From positions 321,169 through 385,168 of the forward strand of contig DKPJ01000009.1 in NCBI GenBank assembly GCA_002480085.1: a stretch of DNA of 64,000 nucleotides. The letters are read 5' to 3'. Made by a program: the position numbers and the translations under genes. Of the stretch, positions 16,928 to 26,500 are shown piece by piece (within the stretch, counting starts at the first letter, position 1; each line of letters opens with the position of its first letter). The notes below the pieces were generated by a model that searched no databases, had not been told where the DNA came from, and saw only the letters and a program-made list of their open reading frames with translations. The DNA comes from Enterobacteriaceae bacterium UBA7338. Its GTDB lineage: Bacteria; Pseudomonadota; Gammaproteobacteria; Enterobacterales; Enterobacteriaceae.

Positions 16928-18199
16928 ATGGATAAATTAGCCGAACTTAAACGCGCCAAGCGCCTGGCCCTGTCGCTGCTGCTGATCGCTGCGGCAACCT
17001 TTGCCACTACGCTCTTTCTGCCGCCTGGCCGTCTGGTAGGCGCAGTGAAGGCGGTCGCCGAAGCGGCAATGGTCGGTGCGCTCGCCGACTGGTTTGCGGT
17101 GGTGGCGCTGTTTCGCCGCGTGCCGCTACCCTTCATTTCCCGCCATACGGCGATCATCCCCCGTAATCAGGAGCGGATCGGCGACAATCTCGGCATATTT
17201 GTGCAGGAGAAGTTCCTCGATACCCAGTCGCTGATCGCGCTGATACGCCGCCATGAGCCAGCGCTGATGATCGGTACCTGGTTCAGCCAGCCGGATAACG
17301 CCCGTCGCGTGGGCCAGCATCTGCTCCAGGTGATGAGCGGCTTTCTCGATCTCACCGATGACGCCCGCATTCAGAACCTGCTCAAGCGCGCCGTGCACAA
17401 GGCGATCGACAAGGTCGATCTCTCCGGCACGACCGCGCTGGTGCTGGAGAGCCTCACCAAAAACAACCGTCACCAGGTGCTGCTGGACTCGCTGATCGCT
17501 CAGCTGCTTACGCTGATCCAGCGCCAGAGCACGCGGGATTTTATCGCCCACCACATTGTACGCTGGCTGAAGACCGAGCATCCCCGCAAGGCGATGCTGC
17601 TGCCCACCGAGTGGCTGGGGGAGCAGAGCGCGGAGATGGTCTCCAGCGCGGTAAACTCCCTGCTGGATGACATCAGTCACGACCAGGCCCACCAGATCCG
17701 CCAGGCGTTTGATAAAGCGACCCTGAAGCTTATCGACCGGCTGAAGAACGATCCGGAGATGGCCGCCCGCGCTGAGAGCACCAAAACCTACCTGAAAGAG
17801 GATGAAGCCTTTAACCGCTATCTGGGGGAGCTGTGGGGGGATCTGCGCAACTGGCTGAAGGCCGACATGGAGGGTGAAAACTCAAAGGTGCAGCTGCGCA
17901 TTGCCGAGGCCGGACAGTGGTTTGGCGAGACGCTGGTAGCGGACAGCGCCCTGCGCGCCTCATTCAATCAGCACCTTGAGCAGGCCGCCCGCAGCGTCGC
18001 GCCGGAGTTTGCCCAGTTCCTGACCCGCCACATCAGCGATACGGTCAAGAGCTGGGATGCGAAGGAGATGTCGCAGCAGATCGAGCTGAACATCGGCAAA
18101 GATCTGCAGTTTATTCGCGTCAACGGCACGCTGGTGGGCGGCTCCATCGGGCTGATCCTCTGGCTTCTGTCGCAGCTGCCGGGGCTGTTTGCCGGCTGA
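16928..18199 (+). CDS. yjiN: DUF445 family membrane protein YjiN
   Basis: A 423-residue protein of the DUF445 family. It has an N-terminal hydrophobic helix (about residues 12-31), a second short hydrophobic stretch with EAAMVGALADWFAVVALFRR, a long helical cytoplasmic or periplasmic middle region, and a C-terminal hydrophobic anchor (about 403-423). E. coli YjiN has nearly the same length and sits in the same neighbourhood. Function unknown. Confidence 0.92.
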   Translation: MDKLAELKRAKRLALSLLLIAAATFATTLFLPPGRLVGAVKAVAEAAMVGALADWFAVVALFRRVPLPFISRHTAIIPRNQERIGDNLGIFVQEKFLDTQSLIALIRRHEPALMIGTWFSQPDNARRVGQHLLQVMSGFLDLTDDARIQNLLKRAVHKAIDKVDLSGTTALVLESLTKNNRHQVLLDSLIAQLLTLIQRQSTRDFIAHHIVRWLKTEHPRKAMLLPTEWLGEQSAEMVSSAVNSLLDDISHDQAHQIRQAFDKATLKLIDRLKNDPEMAARAESTKTYLKEDEAFNRYLGELWGDLRNWLKADMEGENSKVQLRIAEAGQWFGETLVADSALRASFNQHLEQAARSVAPEFAQFLTRHISDTVKSWDAKEMSQQIELNIGKDLQFIRVNGTLVGGSIGLILWLLSQLPGLFAG

Positions 18200-19270
18200 T
18201 CAGGCCGGCGGCGGCACCACGTAGCGCGTGGCCTCAAAGCGGTTGAGCAGCAGATGCACCAGGAACACCATCGTCAGGGTGATAAGCAGCGACAAGGTAA
18301 CCGAGACGATACGGTAGAGATCGCTGAACACCAGGTCCTGGTTCGGGTGCATATTCTGGCCGAACATGATCCCAAGGGTGCTGATGCTGGCAAAGCCTAC
18401 CCCAGCGCCCACCTTCTCCATCGTATGCAGCCGTGCGCCCACCCCCAGTCCGAGGCAGATCAGCGGCATCATCAGCAGCATATGGCTGCTGTGATCGTAG
18501 AGCACCAGCTGGATAACGAGAATATAGAGGCAGCCCAACACCACCCCCGCTATTCGCCACAGGGAGCTGAGCACCGCGCCACGGTAGCTCATCGGGAAGA
18601 GACTCAGCACGCCCGCCATCAGCGCCGACAGCGAGTCGCTGAGGTTACACACCTGGAATACGATAAAGATCAGCGTAGCCACCGTGCCGGAGAGCAGCGA
18701 TTCGTGGCGGACTCGAGCGGCATCTTTCTCAATAACCGGCGGGCGCATACGCGGCTCAACGTCCGGGATCAGGTAGTGCAGCAGCGCGCTCAGGCAGACC
18801 GCCAGCACGCAGGCTTCAATATTCGAGAAGAACAGCACGTGCCAGTCGTTGGTGGGATAGCTCATGAAATTGAGCATCGTGCTCTGACACACTACGCCCA
18901 TCGAGCCGAAGAGAAACAGCGGCCCCTGGCTCATAAAGCGAAAGCGCACCACGTACAGCGCAAAGACCACCAGCGTCATGATCGCCGGCCAGTGCGAGAG
19001 AAAGCCGATGATCAGCACCATCTCAATGCAGTTGATTACCGAGCTGAAGATAAACTGCCTCGCCACGTGAGCATTAAAGACCGGCACCAGCGACACCAGC
19101 ATCAGCGGGTAGACCACAAAAAAGACGCCGTACTGGACGTTGTAGAAGCTCGAAATACTCAGGGCAAGCGTCCCCGCCAGCGCAATGCGCAGCGTCTGGC
19201 GGAAATCGTTAGCCGAGTAGACGACCTTATCGTGAGGCGAAAAAAACCGGGCCAGCGTACTAATAGACAT
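18200..19270 (-). CDS. FUSC-family inner-membrane efflux protein
   Basis: A 356-residue protein with about ten hydrophobic helices arranged in two blocks around a polar linker near residues 165-190, as in FUSC/aromatic-acid exporter proteins (AaeB, YdhK, MdtO type). It is shorter than AaeB. The start is the ATG at 19270, which overlaps the end of the HlyD-type gene by 11 bp, so translational coupling is likely. Together the two could export aromatic acids or drugs; no outer-membrane factor gene lies nearby, so TolC may be used. The substrate is unknown. Confidence 0.83.
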   Translation of the reverse strand: MSISTLARFFSPHDKVVYSANDFRQTLRIALAGTLALSISSFYNVQYGVFFVVYPLMLVSLVPVFNAHVARQFIFSSVINCIEMVLIIGFLSHWPAIMTLVVFALYVVRFRFMSQGPLFLFGSMGVVCQSTMLNFMSYPTNDWHVLFFSNIEACVLAVCLSALLHYLIPDVEPRMRPPVIEKDAARVRHESLLSGTVATLIFIVFQVCNLSDSLSALMAGVLSLFPMSYRGAVLSSLWRIAGVVLGCLYILVIQLVLYDHSSHMLLMMPLICLGLGVGARLHTMEKVGAGVGFASISTLGIMFGQNMHPNQDLVFSDLYRIVSVTLSLLITLTMVFLVHLLLNRFEATRYVVPPPA

Positions 19271-20327
19271 AATGCAGCAGGCTAACCAGATGAATTTGCA
19301 GTCCCGAGAAGAAGTGGGCAAACGGGCCTTCGCTGTTGTAGAGCTGAACGGTGGCGCGCGCCCCGGTCGGCAGCGGCTGCGCCAGCGGTTCGTCCAGCAC
19401 GACGTGGATACGCATACGCTGGGCATCGCGCACCCAGCGGTTAGAGGTCTCCGGCTGGGAGAGATCGCCGTTTACCGCCTCCTGGCCCGCCAGGATCCCG
19501 GCATCGCGGGAGGTGACGCGAGCATGGAACACCTGACCCGGCAGAGCGTCAAAGACCACGGCGGCATCCGTCCCCGGTTTCGTGTGGCGCAGGCTCTTCT
19601 CACGGAAGTCGGCCACGATATCGGTGTTGTTGCTCACCAGCGCCAGCGCTGCCGATCCGGCGGTGGCGTACCAGCCGGGGCTAAGCTGCAGGTTGCTGAT
19701 GGTGCCGTCCGCTTCGGCGCGGATCTGGGTCCAGCCGAGGTTAAGCTGCGCCTCTTCCAGCGCGTTCTGGTACTTCTGCAGGGTAACGTTACGGCTATCG
19801 TCCCGGTCGCCACGCTGAATTTGCAGCGCGCGGATGTTTGCCAGCAGGTTGCTGACCGACTGCTCGCTGGCCTGCCACGCGGTGCGAACCTTATCAAGAT
19901 CCTGCTGGGAGACGTTCTGCGTAGCGCTCAGACGCTGATAGCGATCGAAAGTCGCCTTGTCGTTACGGGCGGTCAGCTGGGCGCTGGTCAGGCTCGCCTG
20001 CGAGGCGGCGATCTGCGCATCCAGCTGCTGGTTGGTCAGATGCGCCTGCCGCAGCGCGATCTGCGCCGCCTCGACGCGGTTGATAAACGGCGTCTGGTCC
20101 AGCTCAAACAGCAGATCGCCCTTCTTTACCTGGCTGTTGTTGTGCACATAGACCTGCGCAACGTAGCCCGAGACGCGGGCGGAGACAGGTGAGACCACGC
20201 GCATTACGGTGGAGTCCGGCGTCAGCGGGATCCAGATATCCGCAACGATAAAATAGACAAACATCAGCAGGAAAGAGGCAATACTGACCCTTACCCAGCG
20301 GGCGAATTTTTGTTCAGGCGTCATCAT
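19260..20327 (-). CDS. HlyD-family periplasmic adaptor (membrane fusion protein)
   Basis: A 355-residue adaptor with one N-terminal membrane anchor (about residues 14-33) and the biotinyl-lipoyl half motif SARVSGYVAQVYVHNNSQVKKGD. A long alpha-helical hairpin (about 85-195) and beta-barrel and membrane-proximal domains follow. It resembles AaeA/YibH/EmrA proteins. Its stop overlaps the FUSC start, and the two are one operon. The role is to connect the inner-membrane transporter to an outer-membrane channel. Confidence 0.88.
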   Translation of the reverse strand: MMTPEQKFARWVRVSIASFLLMFVYFIVADIWIPLTPDSTVMRVVSPVSARVSGYVAQVYVHNNSQVKKGDLLFELDQTPFINRVEAAQIALRQAHLTNQQLDAQIAASQASLTSAQLTARNDKATFDRYQRLSATQNVSQQDLDKVRTAWQASEQSVSNLLANIRALQIQRGDRDDSRNVTLQKYQNALEEAQLNLGWTQIRAEADGTISNLQLSPGWYATAGSAALALVSNNTDIVADFREKSLRHTKPGTDAAVVFDALPGQVFHARVTSRDAGILAGQEAVNGDLSQPETSNRWVRDAQRMRIHVVLDEPLAQPLPTGARATVQLYNSEGPFAHFFSGLQIHLVSLLHYVY

Positions 20328-20486
20328 GATTATTATGTCTTACGGTGTTAGTGCAGGCGATGCAGCGCCGCAGGCAGGCGTGCCAGCGGCGTCTGTTAAC
20401 AAAAGCGGGGTAAGCTAATGCTTATCAGGGGAACTAGCAAGAAGTGGCCAGGTTAAGAGCATGGATTGCGAAAGGTAACGGCTCCT

Positions 20487-20515
20487 GTAGGCCCGGCAAG
20501 GCTGTGCCGCCGGGC
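20487..20515. repeat. REP-like element
   Basis: GTAGGCCCGGCAAGG followed by CTGTGCCGCCGGGC is a REP-type palindrome in the space between the HlyD promoter region and the 3' end of the RoxA-like gene. It resembles the copy at 9415. Confidence 0.7.
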
Positions 20516-20538
20516 ATATCGACTAGCTTTGCACACCC

Positions 20539-21660
20539 CTACTCGTCAAAGTACCAGTATCCCTGGTTGATCAGCGCGGTCAGCTCCGCCACACAGGCTG
20601 GGTTACTCAGGGCCGCGCCCAGCTCATGTTTCCCAAGCGTGGTGTAGCGACAGAGCGCATCCGCCGCGGCGGGATCGGACATCTCCAGCGGTTCGCTGTT
20701 GATAAACACGCTTTCGCCGACGTTCAGCACCCGCAGGCCGCTCAGGCGGGTCAGGCACTCACCTTCCATCAGGGCGTCCAATACCTCATCCTGCTCATAG
20801 GGCGGCTCGGCGGGTGCGATATCCAGCTCGTGGCGTGGCGTGGTGACAAAGCTGCCGAACCACTGCTTAAACGTCTCGGGCTGCTGGATCATCTCGATCA
20901 TCATCGCACGCAAACGATCGAGTTCATACCCTTCCACCCGGCCCGGATGATCGCGGCAGGTGAGATCCGGATCGCTGTAGTGCTCGCTGCCGAGATCGTT
21001 TTCCAGGGCGTAATCAGCAAAGCTGCTGAGCAGATCCCTGCCGTTGGGTCCCCGGAAGCCGACGGAGTAGTTCAGCGCCGTAACATGGGTAATGCCATCG
21101 TGCGGGAAGCCAGGCGGAATGTAGAGAATATCGCCCGGCTCAAGATCCTCATCGATAATCGGCGTAAAGGGATCGACGTGCAGCAGCGCCGGATGCGGAC
21201 AGAACTGACGCATCGGCAGCTTGTCACCGACCCGCCAGCGACGGCTGCCCATCCCCTGAATGATAAAAACATCGTACTGATCGATATGCGGGCCTACGCC
21301 ACCGCCCGGCACGGAGAAGGAGATCATCAGGTCGTCCAGGCGCCAGTCCGGCAGCACGCGGAACGGACGCACAAGCTCGGCGGCGGGCATATGCCAGTGA
21401 TTGACGGCCTGGGCCAGCAGCGACCAGCCGGTTTCCCCCAGGTTATCAAAGTGCTCAAACGGCCCGTTGCTGGCCTGCCACTGGCCGTTGTGATAGCTAA
21501 CCAGGCGGCTGTCCACCTCTGGCTCCATCGCCAGCCCTGCCAGCTCGTCGGGGGTGATGGGATCAACGAAGTTGCGCAGCGCATTTTTTAAAACAACCGG
21601 TTGTTTTTGCCAGTATTTCTCGAGAAATTCCGGCCAGTTCAGATCGAGTTGGTAAGCCAT
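20539..21660 (-). CDS. RoxA-like JmjC ribosomal oxygenase (possible second copy)
   Basis: A 373-residue 2-oxoglutarate/Fe(II) oxygenase of the JmjC/cupin group. It aligns along its whole length with RoxA (YcfD), which hydroxylates an arginine of ribosomal protein L16. The iron ligands H125, D127 and H187 fall at the same numbers as in E. coli RoxA, and the C-terminal winged-helix region with the GYWYFDE end is present. In E. coli roxA lies near phoPQ, far from this locus, so this could be a diverged paralogue; the N-terminal and C-terminal parts differ clearly from my memory of E. coli RoxA. Substrate not proven. The start at 21660 matches the family; the Shine-Dalgarno sequence is weak. Confidence 0.8.
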   Translation of the reverse strand: MAYQLDLNWPEFLEKYWQKQPVVLKNALRNFVDPITPDELAGLAMEPEVDSRLVSYHNGQWQASNGPFEHFDNLGETGWSLLAQAVNHWHMPAAELVRPFRVLPDWRLDDLMISFSVPGGGVGPHIDQYDVFIIQGMGSRRWRVGDKLPMRQFCPHPALLHVDPFTPIIDEDLEPGDILYIPPGFPHDGITHVTALNYSVGFRGPNGRDLLSSFADYALENDLGSEHYSDPDLTCRDHPGRVEGYELDRLRAMMIEMIQQPETFKQWFGSFVTTPRHELDIAPAEPPYEQDEVLDALMEGECLTRLSGLRVLNVGESVFINSEPLEMSDPAAADALCRYTTLGKHELGAALSNPACVAELTALINQGYWYFDE

Positions 21661-21800
21661 AGGTTCACACCAGAGAGAGGACAAACGGCCCTGATTATAA
21701 GGAGGTCGTTACCGCCGCCGCCTTGTCATGGGTCAAGAGTCTGGCGAACCCACTATTTCTAAATAGCTCTTTGAGTTTTTCTAAATAGCCAGCAGAAAAG

Positions 21801-21820
21801 CACTGTATATAATGACAGTT
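21801..21820. promoter_or_regulatory. LexA box upstream of symE
   Basis: CTGT-ATATAATG-ACAG (21803-21818) is a perfect CTGT-N8-ACAG SOS operator, 48 bp before the symE start. E. coli symE is an SOS gene, so the site and the gene agree. Confidence 0.85.
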
Positions 21821-21866
21821 ATTCTCTTTCGGCGTATCGCCTTTGTCTCTTTAAGGAGCCGTTACC

Positions 21867-22178
21867 ATGGCAGATGAAAATTGTCTTGTCGATCCCGTTA
21901 CGCAACGCCGTTTAACCGTCAGCTATGCGACACGCTTTCACGACCATGCTCATGTGCCAGCCATCGCCATAAAGGGCCAGTGGCTGGAGGAGGCCGGTTT
22001 CTCAACCGGCACGGAGATGGATGTCCGGGTGCTGAACGGCTGTATTGTGCTGATCGCCAAACCCGTAGAAGAGGAGCTGGTTCGCTCGGTGCGGAAAATC
22101 AGCAAGCTTTCCCCCCGAAAGCAGCGCCAGGTGCAGGACTACATCGACCTGGTCGCAGCAAAAAAACGGGTAAATTAG
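21867..22178 (+). CDS. symE: SymE family SOS-induced type I toxin
   Basis: A 103-residue protein matching SymE. It has RRLTVSYATRF, the core PAIAIKGQWLEEAGFSTGTEMDV with an AbrB-like swapped-hairpin fold, and the C-terminal LSPRKQRQVQDYI helix. SymE in E. coli is made under SOS control, condenses the nucleoid and cuts RNA, and is held down by the antisense RNA SymR. AAGGAG precedes the ATG and a LexA box lies upstream. SymR would be expected on the opposite strand across the 5' region, but I cannot mark its ends. The stop overlaps that of the convergent WYL gene by 4 bp. Confidence 0.92.
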   Translation: MADENCLVDPVTQRRLTVSYATRFHDHAHVPAIAIKGQWLEEAGFSTGTEMDVRVLNGCIVLIAKPVEEELVRSVRKISKLSPRKQRQVQDYIDLVAAKKRVN

Positions 22179-23080
22179 GCCTCTTGCGGCTGTTCGCTGG
22201 TAGCCGGCTCGCAGCGCGCCTGCAGATCCTGCATAAAAGCGGCGCTCAGCGCTACCGGGGCAAGAATACGGATGTCAGGCAGCCAGTAGCGTAACCAGCG
22301 AAACAGCGTGTTCTGGTCGCTGATCGCCGTGGCAATAGTAATGCTGCCGTCCTGGTGCTCCTCCAGCAGGCGCTGGGCAGGAAAGAGCGGTCGGCGCGTC
22401 ACGAACGTGGCCGCATGGGCAGAGACATGCAGCGTCACGTCGGTCCTTTTGCCAAAGCGGATGCCGGGCGTGGTATCAAGCTCCTCAATGACGCTGGCAT
22501 CAGGCGCGAAAGCGATCTGCGTGGGGGAGAACTCTGCAATACGCGCCAGCTCAAACGACTTCAGACAGTCCTCCTCTACCGCCGCCAGATACCAAAGACC
22601 ATAGTGGTTAATGAGCCGATACGGCTGCAGGCGGCGGGATTTCTCACGGTAAAAGCAGGTGACTTCGGTACGAGCGGTAATCGCCTTATCGAGGCTGTTC
22701 ATCAGATCGCCATACTGCTGGTTTTCCCGGCTGCTGGCACCGTGAATAGCAATATTGTCAGCGCTGTTCATGCGCTTACGTAGAGAGTGCCCATCATGAT
22801 GCGGAAAAAGGTGCGCAACGCCAGCAAAGCTGGCGAACTCGGCCAGATGACCCGTATGGAGCGACGGCAGCAGGTTCGCCGTCAGCTTAAAGCGCCCGCT
22901 CGATACCTCGTCCAGCACGTGGGCAAGCCTGGCGAGATCCCGGTAGGCCGTTCGCTCCGCAATGCCAAACCGCTCGCAAAGCCAGGTTTTATCAATAGTG
23001 ACGCCCTGATAGAGCGCGGCAAAGGTTTCGCACAGGCGTTCAATGAGCAGGTCGTATTTTGTATTGCCGTTATCCTTCAT
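22175..23080 (-). CDS. WYL-domain transcriptional regulator
   Basis: A 301-residue protein with an N-terminal helix-turn-helix (CERFGIAERTAYRDLARLAHVL, broken across residues 35-56) and a WYL domain. The WYL domain carries YRLINHYGLWYLAAVEE near residue 160 and a C-terminal WCX-type extension with LRYWLPDIRILAP. WYL proteins sense nucleic acids or nucleotides and often control DNA-damage or defence genes. The ATG at 23080 is used because the longer frame has no added family sequence. It is convergent with symE with overlapping stops, so each transcript may act as antisense on the other's 3' end. Confidence 0.85.
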   Translation of the reverse strand: MKDNGNTKYDLLIERLCETFAALYQGVTIDKTWLCERFGIAERTAYRDLARLAHVLDEVSSGRFKLTANLLPSLHTGHLAEFASFAGVAHLFPHHDGHSLRKRMNSADNIAIHGASSRENQQYGDLMNSLDKAITARTEVTCFYREKSRRLQPYRLINHYGLWYLAAVEEDCLKSFELARIAEFSPTQIAFAPDASVIEELDTTPGIRFGKRTDVTLHVSAHAATFVTRRPLFPAQRLLEEHQDGSITIATAISDQNTLFRWLRYWLPDIRILAPVALSAAFMQDLQARCEPATSEQPQEA

Positions 23081-23510
23081 TATTCCACATCCCGGAAGAT
23101 CGCGTCTCAAAAGACATTAAAGACTTAATCATTAACGGCAGCGACGTTGAAATCTATAATTATTTTTTTTAATTGAGTATCTACTCACTATAAAAATCAT
23201 ACCTTCTATTGATGGCGCGCCACATATATAAACAATTCTAATGATTTTTTATCACTCTTTAGCAATACTCAGCTGGAAAAAGGGATTGCCAGCACTATAC
23301 TTAACCGAAATTAACAAAATATATCTATGACTCTGTTTCTATTAAAAATTGCTCATGCAAAAGCATGAGGGAAAATATAACCCCTTGGATATAGGCTTAA
23401 ATTTCCTAAAGTTTTAACCGTTACCGCTTCGGTAAATAGCGCTGCCCGTTATAAAAATTGATATTCGCTGGTTACGGATCGCAAAAAATAACAATGCAGG
23501 GGAGAGCGGG
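23081..23510. other. AT-rich intergenic region before the fusion gene
   Basis: This 430-bp AT-rich gap separates the backbone from the accessory block. It contains a short perfect hairpin (CTCATGC-AAAA-GCATGAG, 23352-23369). The last 60 bp, with a GGGGAGAG ribosome-binding site, lead to the next ATG. I see no gene in it. Confidence 0.5.
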
Positions 23511-26500
23511 ATGCCTATATTTGACAGCTTCTGGCAGGGGGGTTATGAGGGTGCCGATCACCGTAACGGTCAAGGTGTACCGCTCTCAATGAACGACATT
23601 ACCGGGCACAACGCCAGAGTGCTAAGCGACTATATTTCATTAAAGAAGTTAAATATTTCAACGGTACGGGAGAGCGTAGGCTGGCGTCTCGTTGAGCAGC
23701 CTGACGGATATGATTTTTCATCCGTTGCCGAAAAGATGCAGGCCGCAAACGAGGCCGGAGTACAAATCTGCTGGACGATCTGCCACTACGGCTGGCCGGA
23801 CGATACCGATATTTTTTCACCCGATTTTGTGCCTCGCTTTGCGCGGCTCTGCGGGGCGCTGGCCCGCTTTTTAGCCCCCTGGTACGCCTCTTCGCCCGTC
23901 TACTCGCCGGTCAATGAGATCTCGTTTACCAGCTGGAGCCTGTCGGTAGGGTTTTTCCGCTGCTCTGCGCCACCGAGCATAGCGACCGGAGAAGAGAGCA
24001 AACGCCAGCTGGTACGCGCAACGATTGCAGCCTGTGACGCTATCTGGGCTGCCGATCCCCGTGCACGCATTTTGCACTGCGACCCGATTATTCATCTGGC
24101 CGCGCCGGACGAAAGCCCGGAATCGCTGGCCGCCACAGCAGGCCATTACAATTCGCAGTATCAAACCTGGGACATGCTTTCGGGAAGAGTAGAACCGGAG
24201 CTGGGTGGGGCGCCCCGCTACCTCGATCTCATTGGCGCGAACTACTATCACGATAACCAGTGGGAGAGCGGCAGCAACGCACGCCTGTGGTGGCATCTTG
24301 GCGATCCCCGGCGGGTCCCCCTTAGCCACATGTTACAAACGCTTTACCGTCGCTATGAGCGTCCAATCCTGCTGGCTGAGACCAGCCACGTTGGCAGCGG
24401 ACGCGGGGCATGGATAAGCCAGATAGCGGCAGAAGTAGCCCAGGCGCAGCTGGCAGGCGTCGCGCTACATGGGGTATGTCTTTATCCCGCCATCGATCGG
24501 CCCGACTGGGAGGATTTGAGCCGTTGGCATCGCAGCGGACTATGGGAACTTGACCATCAGGGCACGGACCCACTGGCACGCATACTTGATCCTGTTTATG
24601 CCGCCGCTTTGCAAAAGGCGCAGCACACACTGGGTCTGTTCCAATCCCGATTATGCGATCTGAATGACGCTAAGAATAGTAGCGACCCTATGAAAAAACT
24701 GTATATCTTTAGCCATCTGCGCTGGGACTTTGTCTTTCAGCGCCCGCAGCACCTCCTGACCCGGCTGGCGAAGCACTACCAGATCTACTTTATTGAAGAG
24801 CCAACGTTCGCGCCTCCGCCCGCCAGCTTAAGCCTGACGCACCCTGCGCCCAATGTGACCGTGATAAAACCGCATACGCCGCTTCAGGTGCATGGCTTTC
24901 ATGATAGCCAGATAGCCTACCTCCAGCCGCTGCTGGCAGATATTGTTGATGAAAATGAGTCGCCGCTGGTCTGGTTCTACACGCCGATGGCGCTGCCGCT
25001 GCTTGCGGTCTTTAACCCTTCGCTGGTGATCTACGACTGCATGGATGAGCTGGCGGCGTTTGAAAACGCACCCAGGCAGCTTCTGCAGCGTGAATCCGCC
25101 CTGCTTAACCGGGCCGATATCGTCTTTACCGGCGGGCCCAGCCTCTATAAGGCAAAGTCGGGGCGGCATGAAAATATTCACTGTTTTACCAGCAGCGTAG
25201 ACGCCATTCACTTTGAGCAGGCGCTTGACCGCAACAACTATCATCCGCTGATCAAGGATCTGCCGCACCCGCGTCTCGGGTATTGCGGCGTCATCGACGA
25301 GCGGATGGATCTCGATCTGCTGGCGGCCATTGCCGACGCTCACCCGGAGTGGCAGGTCATTATGGTCGGCCCGGTGGTCAAAATCGATCCGGCAAGCCTG
25401 CCCCAGCGCCCCAACATTCACTATCTCGGCATGCAGCCTTACCAGGCCCTGCCCCACTTTCTCGCCGGGTGGGATGTCTGCCTGATGCCGTTTGCCCTCA
25501 ACGCCTCCACGCGCTATATCAGCCCGACCAAAGTACTCGAATACATGGCCGCGCTGCTGCCGGTGGTCAGCACGGCGATCACCGACGTTGTCGAGCCCTA
25601 TAAGCATGTGGTGGCCATCGGCTACGATCGCGCGGGCTTTGTGCGCGCCTGCGAAAAGATGCTCGCCCTGACGCCCGAAGCCAGGCAGACGATGCAGCGT
25701 GAGATGAAGCGGATCGTTGACAGCACCTCCTGGGACGTCACGGCGCAGGCCATGCACGGCCTGATTGAGAAAGAGCTGGCAAAATCGGCCCTGCAACGCG
25801 TAGCGACCCCTAACGCGCAGGCGGCAAACGACGCAGCACGTAAAAACACGGCGCTGAAGCTCAAACCCTCCCGCAGCGAGAACGCCATCCCTGCCCGCTG
25901 CCTGATCCTCGGCGGCGGCCCCACGGGCTTGAGCGCGGCGTATCACTACGGCTCGCAGGCGGTTCTGCTGGAGCGCAACGCGAGCGTCGGCGGCTGGTGC
26001 CGCTCCATTCAAGACGGCGGCTTTACCTTCGACTACGCCGGGCACATCATGTTCTCGAACGATCCCTATGTGCTGGAGCTGTATGACATGCTGCTGGGTG
26101 ACAATCTGCACTGGCAGATGCGCGAGGCCTGGATCTATACCGATGGCGTCTACACGCGCTACCCCTTTCAGGGGGCGCTGTATGGCCTGCCGACCGAGAC
26201 CATCAAAGAGTGCATTCTCGGCGCGATTGAAGCCAAGTACAGCAGCACGGCGCAGGTGCCCCCGGAGAATTTCGAACGCTTTATCTATCAGGTCTGGGGC
26301 GCGGGTATCGCCCGGCATTTTGCCATTCCCTATAACCAGAAGCTGTGGACCGTCCCTCTCTCCGAGATGGAGACCTCATGGCTTGGTGGACGCGTCCCGC
26401 TGCCGGATCTGGCCCAGATTGTTGAAGGTGCAGTTGAGCCGGTCGGCAAGCCGATGGGACCCAACGCCCGCTTTGGCTACCCGTTGAAAGGTGGCTTCCA

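Noticed and set aside
18254..19285. A 343-codon frame opposite the FUSC gene
   Set aside because: Product of His/Gln/Arg-rich composition, a typical antisense shadow.
24828..26318. A 496-codon frame opposite the fusion gene
   Set aside because: Antisense shadow of a GC-rich gene; no family and no ribosome-binding site.
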